A DNA stretch of 64,000 nt from MH13 sp040219355 (GTDB lineage Bacteria; Pseudomonadota; Alphaproteobacteria; Rhizobiales; MH13): NCBI GenBank assembly GCA_040219355.1, contig JAVJSN010000001.1, positions 1 through 64,000 on the forward strand, in the 5' to 3' direction. Positions 34,956 to 44,761 of the stretch are shown here, piece by piece; position 1 is the stretch's first letter; every line of letters starts with the position of its first letter. A program made the translations under genes and the position numbers. The notes under the pieces were generated by a model. That model did not search any database and had not been told where the DNA came from. It saw only the letters and a program-made list of their open reading frames with translations.

Positions 34956-36569
34956 GTGGCACAACACGGGCATTGGAACGTAGATGTTGGACTCAATACT
35001 GCCGGGCTTACCGACCTTGGCGAGGTGTATTGGAATTTCACCGCCCCTGCACTTTACGAGCATGCCATCGCGCGCGGCGAAGCGCAGTTGGTTGCCGGTG
35101 GTGCGCTGCGTGCTGACACTGGTCAACACACCGGCCGTTCTCCGAAAGATAAGTTCATCGTTCGTGATAAGACAACCGAGGACAGTGTGTGGTGGGAGGG
35201 CAATGGCGCGATGACGCCAGAAGCTTTTGATGTCCTGCACGCAGACTTTTTGGAGCACGCTAAGGGCCAGGATCTGTTTGTTCAGGATTTGCATGGTGGC
35301 GCGGACCCGCGTTACCAATTGCCAACGCGGGTGATCACACAAAAGGCTTGGCACTCCCTGTTCATTCGCACGATGCTTTTGCGGCCAGAGCGTGAAACGC
35401 TTGCCAACTTTGTGCCGGAGATGACGATCATCGACCTGCCAAGTTTCAGGGCTGACCCGGAGCGCCACGGATGCCGGTCAGAAACCGTGATCACTTGCGA
35501 TTTTAGCCGCAAGATCGTTCTGATTGGCGGCACGCACTATGCTGGTGAGATGAAGAAGTCGGTGTTCTCCATGCTGAACTTCCTGCTGCCGGCCGACGAT
35601 GTGATGCCGATGCATTGTTCAGCGAATGTGGATAGCGAGGGCCGCGTCGCGATTTTCTTCGGCCTGTCGGGCACCGGCAAAACCACGCTCTCCGCCGACC
35701 CTGAACGCACGCTGATCGGCGATGATGAGCATGGCTGGGGCGCCGATGGTGTCTTCAACTTCGAGGGTGGCTGCTACGCCAAGACGATCAATCTGTCTGA
35801 AGAGGCAGAACCGGAGATCTATGCCACCACCAAACGGTTTGGCACGGTGCTGGAAAATGTCGTGCTCGATCCTGACACCCGCATGCCCAACTTCGACGAT
35901 AGCACACGCACGCAGAACACCCGCTGCGCCTACCCGATCGATTACATTCCCAACGCGCTGATGTCCGGTCGCGCAGGCCATCCGACCAACATCGTCATGC
36001 TCACCGCTGACGCCTTTGGGGTATTGCCGCCGCTCGCCAAAATGACACCCGAACAGGCAATGTATCACTTCCTGTCTGGTTACACGGCGAAGGTCGCCGG
36101 TACAGAGATTGGCGTTACAGAACCCGAAGCCACGTTTTCCACCTGTTTTGGCGCACCTTTCATGCCGCGTCACCCCAGCGTGTACGGCGATCTGCTGCGC
36201 AAGCTGATTGGTGAGCACAAGGTAGATTGTTGGCTGGTGAACACCGGTTGGACCGGCGGCGCCTATGGCACCGGCAAACGCATGCCGATCAAAGAGACGC
36301 GTACACTTCTGCATGCTGCGCTCGATGGCCATTTGAAGGATGCCACCTTTGAGCGCGACCCGTTCTTTGGCCTTTTGGTGCCCAGCGAGGTGCCAGGTGT
36401 GGATGCGACCTTGCTTCACCCACGCGATACATGGACCGACAAGCAAGCCTATGACAGTCAAGCCACCAAGCTGGCAGGCATGTTTGCGGCAAATTTTGAG
36501 ATTTTTGTGCCGCATGTCGGCCAATCGGTGCTGGATGCGGCGCCGGGGTTTCTTGAGGCCGCTGAATAA
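34956..36569 (+). CDS. pckA: Phosphoenolpyruvate carboxykinase (ATP)
   Basis: 537 residues from a GTG start, preceded by TAAGGAACG. P-loop GLSGTGKTTLSADPERTLIG near residue 235, GRSPKDKFIVRD near the N-terminus, and the metal/PEP site region IGGTHYAGEMKKSVFSMLN with LPMH-type text identify the ATP-dependent enzyme. It converts oxaloacetate to PEP for gluconeogenesis. The divergent position next to chvI is conserved in Hyphomicrobiales, and ChvGI influences pckA in Agrobacterium. Confidence 0.96.
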   Translation: MAQHGHWNVDVGLNTAGLTDLGEVYWNFTAPALYEHAIARGEAQLVAGGALRADTGQHTGRSPKDKFIVRDKTTEDSVWWEGNGAMTPEAFDVLHADFLEHAKGQDLFVQDLHGGADPRYQLPTRVITQKAWHSLFIRTMLLRPERETLANFVPEMTIIDLPSFRADPERHGCRSETVITCDFSRKIVLIGGTHYAGEMKKSVFSMLNFLLPADDVMPMHCSANVDSEGRVAIFFGLSGTGKTTLSADPERTLIGDDEHGWGADGVFNFEGGCYAKTINLSEEAEPEIYATTKRFGTVLENVVLDPDTRMPNFDDSTRTQNTRCAYPIDYIPNALMSGRAGHPTNIVMLTADAFGVLPPLAKMTPEQAMYHFLSGYTAKVAGTEIGVTEPEATFSTCFGAPFMPRHPSVYGDLLRKLIGEHKVDCWLVNTGWTGGAYGTGKRMPIKETRTLLHAALDGHLKDATFERDPFFGLLVPSEVPGVDATLLHPRDTWTDKQAYDSQATKLAGMFAANFEIFVPHVGQSVLDAAPGFLEAAE

Positions 36570-36587
36570 ACCGCTATACCGCTGCCC

Positions 36588-38120
36588 ATGAACAATTTGG
36601 GTGGCATTGCCGCCGGGCACACGCTGACGGCCCAGGCAGGCGCAGAAATCTTGATGGACGGCGGAACGGCGGTGGATGCGGCCGTCGCTGCTATGCTAAC
36701 GGCCTGCGTGTGCGAGCCAGTGCTCGCCTCGCCTGCCGGTGGCGGCTTTGCCATGGTGTCGGCTGGTGGCAAACCAACGTGCCTGGACTTCTTCGTCCAA
36801 ACGCCCAAGCGTCCCAATGGAAAACGCCATGATGGGTTGAGCGAAGTTGATGCCGATTTCGGTGGCGTCACGCAGACCTTTCACATTGGCCCCGGTTCCG
36901 TGGCGACGCCTGGATTGCTGCCCGGTGTTTTCGCGCTCCACGATCGCCATGGCACGCTGCCGATGGTGCGTCTGGCCGAGTTTGCCATCACTTGCGCCAA
37001 AGAGGGCGTGACCATCTCCGCTTACCAAGCCAAGCTCGCCACCATCGTTGCGCCGATCCTAACCGCGACAGCTGAGGCCAAAGCCCTGCACACGCGCGAT
37101 GAGGCGCTGCTCGGCAACGGTGATGTGTTTCGCAACCCTGCCCTAGCCGATGCATTGGACGCGGTTGCCCGCGAAGGCGTACGGATCGCCACCCAGGGCG
37201 AGATCGCGCACCTGGTGGTGGAGGCGGCAAATGGCGGGCATCTGAGCCTGGAGGATGTGTCCGCGTACGAGCCAGTTTGGCGTGAACCGCTAATAAGAAT
37301 GATGCCGGCCCAGGAGGGGCCCACCAAGCGGTCGGGCGTTGGCGACCGGAGCGCGGTGGGCCAAACAAAAAGGATTTTTACAAATCCCACACCATCAGCC
37401 GGTGGTGGTCTGATCGCCGCGGTCCTTGCGCAGTACCAAGCTGGTGATCGCTATGACCCATTGGCCTTTGCTAAGGCTTTGGATGCCGTCGATCGTCGCT
37501 GGCGCGAGCTCGGCAAGCCGGTTGGGTTCGATGACCGCATGATGGCAGGCGAGCCGGCATCTGTGGCGTCTCGCGGTACGACCCATGTTTCGGTTGTCGA
37601 TAAAGCTGGCCGGGCGATTGCGATCACCATCTCCAATGGCGAGGGCAATGGCGCGATCGTGCCGGGCTGCGGGTTCATGCTCAACAACATGCTTGGCGAG
37701 GATGATCTGCTCGCCGACGGTCCGGGCTCCTGGCAGCCCGATCAACGGCTTTCTTCCATGATGGCGCCAACGCTGGTTGGCGATGACAAAGGCGGATTGA
37801 TGGCGCTCGGATCAGGTGGCTCGAACCGCATCCGATCCGCCATGGCGCAGGTTCTGTTGCGGTGGGGCGTGCATGGGCAGGCGCTGGAAGACGCTATTCG
37901 CGCGCCGCGCTTGCACGTGGAGCAAGGCCATTTGGACGCTGAGCCGGACGATGATCCCGAACTGCTGCAACGCGCCTTCGAGGATCACCGGATCTGGGAT
38001 GAGCCGTCGATGTTTTTCGGCGGCGCCCATGGGGTGGAACGGCGCGTCAATGCCGATGGGCGTTTCTCGGTAGAAGGTGCCGGGGACGAACGCCGTGACG
38101 GGGTGTTTGTTAAAGTTTAG
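36588..38120 (+). CDS. Gamma-glutamyltransferase family protein with an in-frame hairpin insertion
   Basis: 510 residues. Family features: GGTAVDAAVAAMLTACVCEP near the N-terminus, SPAGGGFAMV, and the autocatalytic nucleophile region around GTTHVSVVDKAGRAIAITIS (threonine at the start of the small subunit), then LSSMMAPTLV and GSGGSNRIRSA. It would process gamma-glutamyl or related amide substrates. Between WREPL and RIFTNPTPSAGG, where homologues normally have only a few residues, about 20 odd residues (MMPAQEGPTKRSGVGDRSAV) are encoded by a palindromic element. No signal peptide is seen, so a cytoplasmic location is possible. It starts 18 bp after pckA. Confidence 0.85.
   Translation: MNNLGGIAAGHTLTAQAGAEILMDGGTAVDAAVAAMLTACVCEPVLASPAGGGFAMVSAGGKPTCLDFFVQTPKRPNGKRHDGLSEVDADFGGVTQTFHIGPGSVATPGLLPGVFALHDRHGTLPMVRLAEFAITCAKEGVTISAYQAKLATIVAPILTATAEAKALHTRDEALLGNGDVFRNPALADALDAVAREGVRIATQGEIAHLVVEAANGGHLSLEDVSAYEPVWREPLIRMMPAQEGPTKRSGVGDRSAVGQTKRIFTNPTPSAGGGLIAAVLAQYQAGDRYDPLAFAKALDAVDRRWRELGKPVGFDDRMMAGEPASVASRGTTHVSVVDKAGRAIAITISNGEGNGAIVPGCGFMLNNMLGEDDLLADGPGSWQPDQRLSSMMAPTLVGDDKGGLMALGSGGSNRIRSAMAQVLLRWGVHGQALEDAIRAPRLHVEQGHLDAEPDDDPELLQRAFEDHRIWDEPSMFFGGAHGVERRVNADGRFSVEGAGDERRDGVFVKV
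37318..37387. repeat. Palindromic element inserted within the gamma-glutamyltransferase gene
   Basis: GGCCCACC (37318-37325) and GGTGGGCC (37355-37362) are perfect inverted repeats. Nested inside are CGGTCG (37329-37334) and CGACCG (37343-37348). Directly after lies GGATTT-TTAC-AAATCC (about 37372-37387). The block reads through in frame and supplies residues not expected for the family. Confidence 0.6.
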
Positions 38121-38126
38121 AGCGAC

Positions 38127-38215
38127 GTCATTCCTGTGCTTGCGACAGGAATCCATGCCTCAAAGGCCGCCGATCGCTCAATGGATTGGATCCCTGTGAC
38201 AAGCACAGGGATGAC
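38127..38215. repeat. Inverted-repeat element between convergent genes
   Basis: GTCATTCCTGTGCTTG (38127-38142) and CAAGCACAGGGATGAC (38200-38215) are inverted copies with one mismatch. Shorter symmetric words (CTTGCGACAGGAATCCAT and ATGGATTGGATCCCTGTGAC) lie inside. Repeats of this form are dispersed in alphaproteobacterial genomes. It sits between the convergent gamma-glutamyltransferase and polA genes and may act as a transcript end on both strands. Confidence 0.65.
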
Positions 38216-38224
38216 ACAGTTCTC

Positions 38225-41128
38225 CTAGTGCGCGTCGTCCCAATTGTCAGCGGCGCGAGCATCGACTTCCAGGGGCACGGACAGTTTCAAGGCTGGGTTC
38301 GGCGCGTCGATCATTACTTTTTCGATCACCGGCAAGGTTGCCGCGACTTCGCTTTCGGGAACTTCGAAGATCAACTCGTCATGCACCTGAAGCAGCATCT
38401 TGGCGTTCAGGTTTGCCGCGGCAAGCGCCGGTTCCATGCGGATCATAGCCCGGCGGATGATGTCAGCCGCTGAGCCCTGGATCGGCGCATTGATCGCCGC
38501 GCGTTCATTGAAGGCGCGCATCGCCGGGTTGCTGGCCTTGATGTCAGGATAGTGCGCGCGGCGGCCAAAAATCGTCTCCACATAGCCATGGTCACGGCAG
38601 AAGGCCTTGGTGTCGTCCATGTACTGTTTGATGCCGGGGAAGCGCTCAAAATAGGTTTTGATGTAATCGCCGGCTTCCGAGCGCCCAATGCCAAGCTGGT
38701 TGGCCAAGCCGAACGCGGAAATCCCATAAATGATACCGAAATTGATCGCCTTGGCCTGACGGCGGATGATCGGGTCCATGCCTTCAATGGGCACATTGAA
38801 CATCTCGCTGGCCGTCATGGCGTGAATGTCGAGCCCATCAGCAAAGGCCTGTTTCAGCTGGGCGATATCGGCAACATGGGCGAGCACACGCAGCTCGATC
38901 TGGCTGTAGTCGGCCGAGACAAGCTTGGCACCTTCTTCGGCGATGAAGGCCTTGCGGATCTTGCGGCCCGCCTCGGTGCGCACCGGAATGTTTTGCAAAT
39001 TAGGATCAGAAGAGGACAGCCGCCCGGTGCTGGTCGCGGCCAGCGCAAAGCTCGTGTGCACACGGCCCGTATCGGGGTTGATCGCCTGCGCCAAAGCTTC
39101 AGTGTAGGTGGACCTGAGTTTCTGCAACTGTCGCCAGTCGAGCACTTTGCGTGGCAGCTCATGGCCTTCGGCAGCCAAATCTTCCAGTGCTGAGGCTGGT
39201 GTTGCCCAGGCCCCGGTTTTGGTTTTCTTGCCGCCAGGCAGACCCATCTTACCGAACAGAATATCGCCAAGCTGTTTCGGTGAGCCGACGTTGAATGGCT
39301 CACCCACCATATCGGCGATTTCGGATTCCAGTGCCGCCATGCCCTGCGCGAAATCACCGGACAGACGCGAAAGCATCTGGCGATCCACCTTGATGCCGTT
39401 GCGCTCCATGCGCGCCAGAACCGGGACCAGAGGCCGCTCCAGCGTTTCGTAAACCGTGACCGCCTTGTGCGGGATGAGCTGGGGTTTCAGCGCCCGCCAA
39501 AGAAGCAAGGTGATATCTGCGTCTTCGGCGGCATATTCGGTGGCCTTGTCGATCGGCACCTTATCGAAGGTGATCATCGATTTGCCGGAGCCTGCGACCT
39601 CTTTGTAGGGGATCGGCGTGTGGCCGAGCCATTTGGTCGACAGTTCATCCATGCCGTGGCCGCCGGTGCCCGCGCCGCAGACATAGGAGAGCAGCATGGT
39701 GTCATCGAACGGCGCAGCCGCGATATCGTAGTTCGCCATGACGCCCACGTCGTACTTCATGTTCTGGCCGATCTTCAGAACCGCCGGGTCTTCCAGGATG
39801 GCCTTGAGCAAGGCCAGTGCCTTGTCGGTGGGCATCTGCCGGTCGTCATGGCCATCGCCGAGCAGATCATCGCCGGAGGTGTGGATCAGCGGCACATAGA
39901 AAGCGCGGCCCGGTTCCAAGGCGAAGGAGAACCCGACAAGCTCAGCACGCATTGGATCAAGCGAGGTGGTTTCGGTATCAAACGCCAGAATCCCGGACCA
40001 GCGCGCCTCATCAAATAGTGCTTCAAGCTTGGTCGGATCAAACACAGTCTCGTACTTTGATGCATCGATGGTGACAGACGCCGCTTCATTGGCGCGCTTT
40101 TCGGCCATGGCGGCGGGCGTCATCTCGCCATCCGCGGTCACGCGTTCCTCGACTTTGGCGCCCTCAAAACCGGGCGTTGATACCTCTGCGCTTTCCACAG
40201 TGTCGGTGGCCGTGTCGGTCTTGGTGGCCACACGGCGGGTGAGTGTGGTGAACTCCATGGCTTTGAGGAACGCAACCAGCCGCTCGCCATCCAGATCGCG
40301 CACCAAAGTGGTTTCAAGCGGCTCTTTCACTGGCACGTCTGGCTTCAGCGTAACGAGTTTCTTGGAAATACGGGCTTGATCAGCAAATTCGATCAGATTC
40401 TCGCGCCGCTTGTTCTGCTTGATGGTGTGGGCCTGCTCCAGCAGCGTGTCCAGATCGCCGAATTCTTCCAGCAGTTGGGCGGCGGTCTTCACGCCGATGC
40501 CAGGAACTCCAGGCACATTGTCCACGCTGTCGCCGGCAAGCGATTGCAGATCGATCATCTTTTCCGGCGTCACACCGAACTTTTCCACCACCCCATCGGG
40601 GCCGGTGCGCTTGTCCTTCATCGTGTCCACCAGCACGACATTCGGCATGGTGAGCAGCTGCATCAGATCCTTATCGGAAGAGATGATGGAGACATGCGCC
40701 CCCGCCTCAACGGCCTGCGTTGTGTAAGTGGCGATCAGATCGTCGGCTTCATAGCCCTCCTGCTCAATGCAGGCGACATTGAAGGCGCGGGTGGCGTCGC
40801 GAATGATGGGGAATTGCGGGCGCAGATCCTCCGGCGGCTCAGGCCGGTGGGCCTTGTAGTCGGGATAGATGTCGTTGCGGAACGAATAGGAGGAATGATC
40901 AAAGATGACCGCAAAATGGGTCGGTGGCGAACCCAAAAGCTCAGCGTCAGGTTCGGCCAGCAGCTTCCACAGCATGTTGCAAAAGCCCGACACCGCGCCG
41001 ACCGGCAAGCCGTCGGACTTACGGGTAAGCGGCGGCAGCGCGTGGTAGGCGCGAAAAATGTAGGTGGAGCCGTCGACGAGCATCAAATGATCGTCAGAGC
41101 TTAGCGGGCGGTTTTGTGTCTCGGTCAT
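38225..41128 (-). CDS. polA: DNA polymerase I
   Basis: 967 residues with all three domains intact. 5'-3' exonuclease at about 1-300 (LVDGSTYIFRAYHALPPLTR, EGYEADDLIAT, AGDSVDNVPGVPGIG). Proofreading 3'-5' exonuclease at about 365-560 with DTETTSLDPM, NMKYDVGVM and AAEDADITLLL. Polymerase at about 590-967 with VSADYSQIELRVLAH (motif A), RRQAKAINFGIIYG (motif B) and VHDELIFEVPE (motif C). It fills gaps and removes RNA primers. The linker between the first two domains (about 300-365) is long and rich in Ala, Thr and Glu. Confidence 0.97.
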   Translation of the reverse strand: MTETQNRPLSSDDHLMLVDGSTYIFRAYHALPPLTRKSDGLPVGAVSGFCNMLWKLLAEPDAELLGSPPTHFAVIFDHSSYSFRNDIYPDYKAHRPEPPEDLRPQFPIIRDATRAFNVACIEQEGYEADDLIATYTTQAVEAGAHVSIISSDKDLMQLLTMPNVVLVDTMKDKRTGPDGVVEKFGVTPEKMIDLQSLAGDSVDNVPGVPGIGVKTAAQLLEEFGDLDTLLEQAHTIKQNKRRENLIEFADQARISKKLVTLKPDVPVKEPLETTLVRDLDGERLVAFLKAMEFTTLTRRVATKTDTATDTVESAEVSTPGFEGAKVEERVTADGEMTPAAMAEKRANEAASVTIDASKYETVFDPTKLEALFDEARWSGILAFDTETTSLDPMRAELVGFSFALEPGRAFYVPLIHTSGDDLLGDGHDDRQMPTDKALALLKAILEDPAVLKIGQNMKYDVGVMANYDIAAAPFDDTMLLSYVCGAGTGGHGMDELSTKWLGHTPIPYKEVAGSGKSMITFDKVPIDKATEYAAEDADITLLLWRALKPQLIPHKAVTVYETLERPLVPVLARMERNGIKVDRQMLSRLSGDFAQGMAALESEIADMVGEPFNVGSPKQLGDILFGKMGLPGGKKTKTGAWATPASALEDLAAEGHELPRKVLDWRQLQKLRSTYTEALAQAINPDTGRVHTSFALAATSTGRLSSSDPNLQNIPVRTEAGRKIRKAFIAEEGAKLVSADYSQIELRVLAHVADIAQLKQAFADGLDIHAMTASEMFNVPIEGMDPIIRRQAKAINFGIIYGISAFGLANQLGIGRSEAGDYIKTYFERFPGIKQYMDDTKAFCRDHGYVETIFGRRAHYPDIKASNPAMRAFNERAAINAPIQGSAADIIRRAMIRMEPALAAANLNAKMLLQVHDELIFEVPESEVAATLPVIEKVMIDAPNPALKLSVPLEVDARAADNWDDAH

Positions 41129-41205
41129 GGTGGCGCGACCTTAAAAGTATCGCGCGCACCAAACCAGATCAGAAATTAGCCTTTGAACCGTTATTCCCGA
41201 AACCG

Positions 41206-42306
41206 TTACTCGGCCGGCGCGATGGTCACGCGTTGCGCGCGTGTGGGCCGGTCGATGTGCGCCCAAGCAGGGCGTTTGAAGAGGAAGCGGCCGACGCCAA
41301 CTTTCTGGATGATCCAATAAAGGATCAGCGGCGCGATCGCGGCCGCAAGCGTGGTCATCAACGCCAGCGTTCCAGTGTCAGGGACCAAGCCCGAGCGCAC
41401 ACCAAGCTCGCGCACCACGACCATTGGGAAGAAGAACGCCAGGTAGATAACGATGGAGCGCGCGCCCATGTATGAGAAGCCCTGGCCGATCACTGTGCGG
41501 GTGATCAGTGCGGCGGTGACAATGACCGCCAGTGCGCCCATGGCGCCGAGCGCAAGTGAAAGAAACGGCAATTGCGCCACGGCATAGGTTTGGCCCAAAA
41601 CCTCAACATCCGTGAACACTGCAAGCCCGTTAACGACGCCCCAAGCGAGCAACCCAGCAAACCCCAGCAGTGGGTGCAAGGTTGCGCGTTCGGCCAAGCT
41701 AAACGCATACCCGGCCAGTGCGTAGCCTGCGTAGAAATAGACAAAGCGAGCTGCGAACTCATCGATCAGCAAATAGCCTGTGCCGATGGGCGCAATCTCA
41801 AGCGCCGCGCCAATGCCCAGCATCAACCAGACCGGCAGGTTTTTGGTCAGCCGCACCACCAGGAAGAAGATTGGCAGCATGTAGATGAACCAAAGCGTAC
41901 CGAAGGGCTGGTACAGGCTGGAAAAAATGTGACCAGGGATAGCCCCAGGATCGCCCACGCCCTTCACGGTCGCCTGGATGACCACCCAAAGAACATAGAA
42001 ATAGGCAAAATGCACAACCTTGCGATCCAGGAAACGCTGCCAAGGCGCATCGATGGTGCGCACCAAGAACAGGCCTGCGATGAAGAAGAAGTCGGGCATG
42101 CGAAACGGCTGCGCCCACGCCACAACAGTGCCCATCCAGCTTGGCTGACCGGTCAACTCTTCCACACCAAGCGTGGAATGCATCATCACCACGAAGAGGA
42201 TGCAGACGCCTTTGGCGACGTCAACCCAATCCACACGCCCTTCTGGGGTTGTGAAGAGCGGCGGTTGAACGGCTGAAGTGCCTGCGGTGGTGTCGGTGAC
42301 ACGCAT
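41206..42306 (-). CDS. Acyltransferase family 3 membrane protein
   Basis: 366 residues with about ten hydrophobic helices. VDWVDVAKGVCILFVVMMHS near residue 24 is the family signature, an R/D...KG..I..V...H pattern with the catalytic histidine, and FRMPDFFFIAGLFL follows. Such proteins (PF01757; OpgC, OafA, NodX relatives) move acetyl or succinyl groups onto glycans at the inner membrane. The acceptor is unknown. It stands alone, 77 bp upstream of polA on the same strand. Confidence 0.82.
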   Translation of the reverse strand: MRVTDTTAGTSAVQPPLFTTPEGRVDWVDVAKGVCILFVVMMHSTLGVEELTGQPSWMGTVVAWAQPFRMPDFFFIAGLFLVRTIDAPWQRFLDRKVVHFAYFYVLWVVIQATVKGVGDPGAIPGHIFSSLYQPFGTLWFIYMLPIFFLVVRLTKNLPVWLMLGIGAALEIAPIGTGYLLIDEFAARFVYFYAGYALAGYAFSLAERATLHPLLGFAGLLAWGVVNGLAVFTDVEVLGQTYAVAQLPFLSLALGAMGALAVIVTAALITRTVIGQGFSYMGARSIVIYLAFFFPMVVVRELGVRSGLVPDTGTLALMTTLAAAIAPLILYWIIQKVGVGRFLFKRPAWAHIDRPTRAQRVTIAPAE

Positions 42307-42562
42307 GGTGCGGTTCTTTCGTTTTTGACCCCTTAAACTTGGGTCGAAATAAGCTAACCGTCCGTATTCCCCACCGTAAAACTACCAAGTTTGAGCCGCG
42401 TTTTCGACGAATTGTAGCGATTAGGGTTAAGCCGTCCGTAAGGTCAAAGTGACGCGATCTCCGTTTCCAAGTCTTTACGCGGTCTTAAGGCCGATAGCGC
42501 TTCTTAGAGGAGACGGTTCCCGACCACTCTGGCGGCCGCTGCATTAACGAATTGAGGCACCT

Positions 42563-44737
42563 ATGGCGCGTTCGCGACGCCCATCCCACCGATCACCTGC
42601 GCACGCGCAGCGCATCGAGCCAAGTTTCGATGGACCCTCGCATGGTCCCTCACGGTCTGAGGTGCGCCCGCAAGCCGACCCTGCACGTCGGGCACCTGTG
42701 CAACGGCGGACCAAGTCCAAACGAAATCGGCGCGGTGGCGGTGGTCGCAGTGGTGGATCGGGGCGCGGTTGGTTCGGTCGGCTTCTTGGTCGTTCGCTCT
42801 ACTGGGGGTTTGTGCTCTCGATCTGGGGTGTAATTGGCCTAGCCGGAGTTATCGCCTATCACGCCATGCAACTGCCACCGGCGTCTGAATGGCGGGTGCC
42901 TGAGCGCCCACCCAACGTGCGCATCATCGCCAATGACGGTCAGCTTCTGGCCAACCGTGGTGACACCGGTGGCGAACAAATTCGTCTGGAGCAGCTGCCT
43001 GCCTATTTGCCCAACGCTGTGATTGCGATTGAGGATCGACGGTTCCGCAGCCATTTTGGCTTGGATCCGATTGGTCTGACACGCGCGATGGTGGTGAACG
43101 CGCAGGCCGGACGGTTTGTGCAAGGTGGCTCAACGCTGACCCAGCAATTGGCCAAGAACCTGTTTCTGACCGCTGATCGCACAATCAGCCGGAAAATCCA
43201 GGAACTGATTTTGGCCGTCTGGCTTGAGGCGACCTACTCCAAAGATGAAATCATGGAACTGTACCTGAACCGGGTTTACCTCGGTGCAGGCGCCTATGGT
43301 GTGGACGCGGCAGCGCAACGCTATTTTGGCAAACCGGCAAGCCAGGTCACCTTGGCCGAGTCCGCCATACTGGCGGGCCTGCTGCGCGCGCCCTCGCGCT
43401 GGGCACCCACACGCAATCCGGAAGGCGCTGAGGCCCGTGCGGCGACCGTGCTCCAGGCCATGGTTGAGTCCGGGTTCATCACCCAAGAAGAGATGACGCT
43501 GGCGCGCAACAATCCTGCTGCCACCATGGACCGGGCACGACGCGGCGCGGCCAACTATGTTGCTGACTATGTGATGGATGAGTTGGATCGCATCCTGCCG
43601 CTGATCGAAGGCGACATCACCGTGGAGACCAGCATCGATCCTTATCTTCAGGCGCGCGCTGAGCTTGCCCTGCGCACCGCCCTTGCCGACCAAAACGATA
43701 CTGATTTGCAGGGGGCTGTGGTCTCGCTTGATGGCACCGGCGCCGTTCGGGCCTTGGTTGGCGGTCGTGACTACCAGCAAAGCCAGTTCAACCGCGCGAC
43801 CGATGCCTTCCGCCAGCCGGGCTCGGCCTTCAAACCGTTCGTCTATCTGGCGGCACTGGAACAAGGGCTTACCCCCGCCACCATGCGCAACGATGCGCCG
43901 GTGCGGTTCGGCGATTGGTCACCAGAAAACTATTCACGTGAATATCGCGGCCCGGTCACGCTGGCCGATGCGCTTGCCCTTTCGCTGAACACGATTGCAG
44001 CCCAGCTGGCCTATGAAGTTGGCCCTCAGCGGGTCATCAACACAGCGCAGCGCCTTGGTATCCGGTCAGAGATGGAACGCAACGCCTCCATCGCGCTGGG
44101 CACCTCTGAAGTATCTCCCTTGGAACTGACGGCGGCCTACGCGCCCTTCGCCAATGGCGGTTATGCGGTGGAACCGCATGTGGTGCTGCGGGTGCGCGAT
44201 GAGGCAGGTCAGGTGCTCTACGCCCGCGATGCGTCCGGCTTTGGGCGCGTAATCGATCCGACCCATGGTCGCGCGATGAATGCTATGCTGTCGCGCACAC
44301 TGATCATCGGAACTGGAAGGCGCGCGGCGCTGGAGAGCTGGACCGGCGCGGGCAAAACCGGCACCACGCAAGGTTTGCGCGATGCTTGGTTTGTTGGCTA
44401 CACGGCCAACCTCACCACAGGTGTGTGGCTCGGCCATGATGACAACTCACCCATGGATGGCGTAACCGGCGGGGGTCTGCCAGCTGAGGTGTGGCAGGCC
44501 TATATGACGGATGCCCATGTTGGGGTGCCGATTGCCATGTTGCCCGGCACCGATGCAGCAAGCTTGGCGCAACTCAACCCTGCTGCAATCATCGGCAACC
44601 AACCGATCCCTGGGGTCGGCGTTGGACAGCCCGGCGTGGCGACGCGGCAGGATGATCCATCGGCGATCGTTTTGCCATCGCAACCACCGGGCGGCGGCTC
44701 GAATCCGCTGACGCGTTTTCTGGGGTCGATTTTCTAG
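42563..44737 (+). CDS. Class A penicillin-binding protein (PBP1A family)
   Basis: 724 residues. A basic, proline/arginine-rich cytoplasmic tail (1-75) and one membrane helix (about 77-97) come first. The glycosyltransferase domain has AVIAIEDRRFRSHFGLDPIG (catalytic Glu), RFVQGGSTLTQQLAKNLFLT and YSKDEIMELYLNRVYLG. The transpeptidase domain has RQPGSAFKPFVYLAAL (SxxK, about Ser421), SLNTIAAQL (SxN) and GAGKTGTTQG (KTG). It polymerises and cross-links peptidoglycan. The C-terminus is proline/glycine-rich. Confidence 0.94.
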   Translation: MARSRRPSHRSPAHAQRIEPSFDGPSHGPSRSEVRPQADPARRAPVQRRTKSKRNRRGGGGRSGGSGRGWFGRLLGRSLYWGFVLSIWGVIGLAGVIAYHAMQLPPASEWRVPERPPNVRIIANDGQLLANRGDTGGEQIRLEQLPAYLPNAVIAIEDRRFRSHFGLDPIGLTRAMVVNAQAGRFVQGGSTLTQQLAKNLFLTADRTISRKIQELILAVWLEATYSKDEIMELYLNRVYLGAGAYGVDAAAQRYFGKPASQVTLAESAILAGLLRAPSRWAPTRNPEGAEARAATVLQAMVESGFITQEEMTLARNNPAATMDRARRGAANYVADYVMDELDRILPLIEGDITVETSIDPYLQARAELALRTALADQNDTDLQGAVVSLDGTGAVRALVGGRDYQQSQFNRATDAFRQPGSAFKPFVYLAALEQGLTPATMRNDAPVRFGDWSPENYSREYRGPVTLADALALSLNTIAAQLAYEVGPQRVINTAQRLGIRSEMERNASIALGTSEVSPLELTAAYAPFANGGYAVEPHVVLRVRDEAGQVLYARDASGFGRVIDPTHGRAMNAMLSRTLIIGTGRRAALESWTGAGKTGTTQGLRDAWFVGYTANLTTGVWLGHDDNSPMDGVTGGGLPAEVWQAYMTDAHVGVPIAMLPGTDAASLAQLNPAAIIGNQPIPGVGVGQPGVATRQDDPSAIVLPSQPPGGGSNPLTRFLGSIF

Positions 44738-44761
44738 CCAACACCCCTTAAGCCTTGCGCC

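Noticed and set aside
35619..36620. Minus-strand open frame of 333 codons
   Set aside because: It is antisense to pckA and has no family features.
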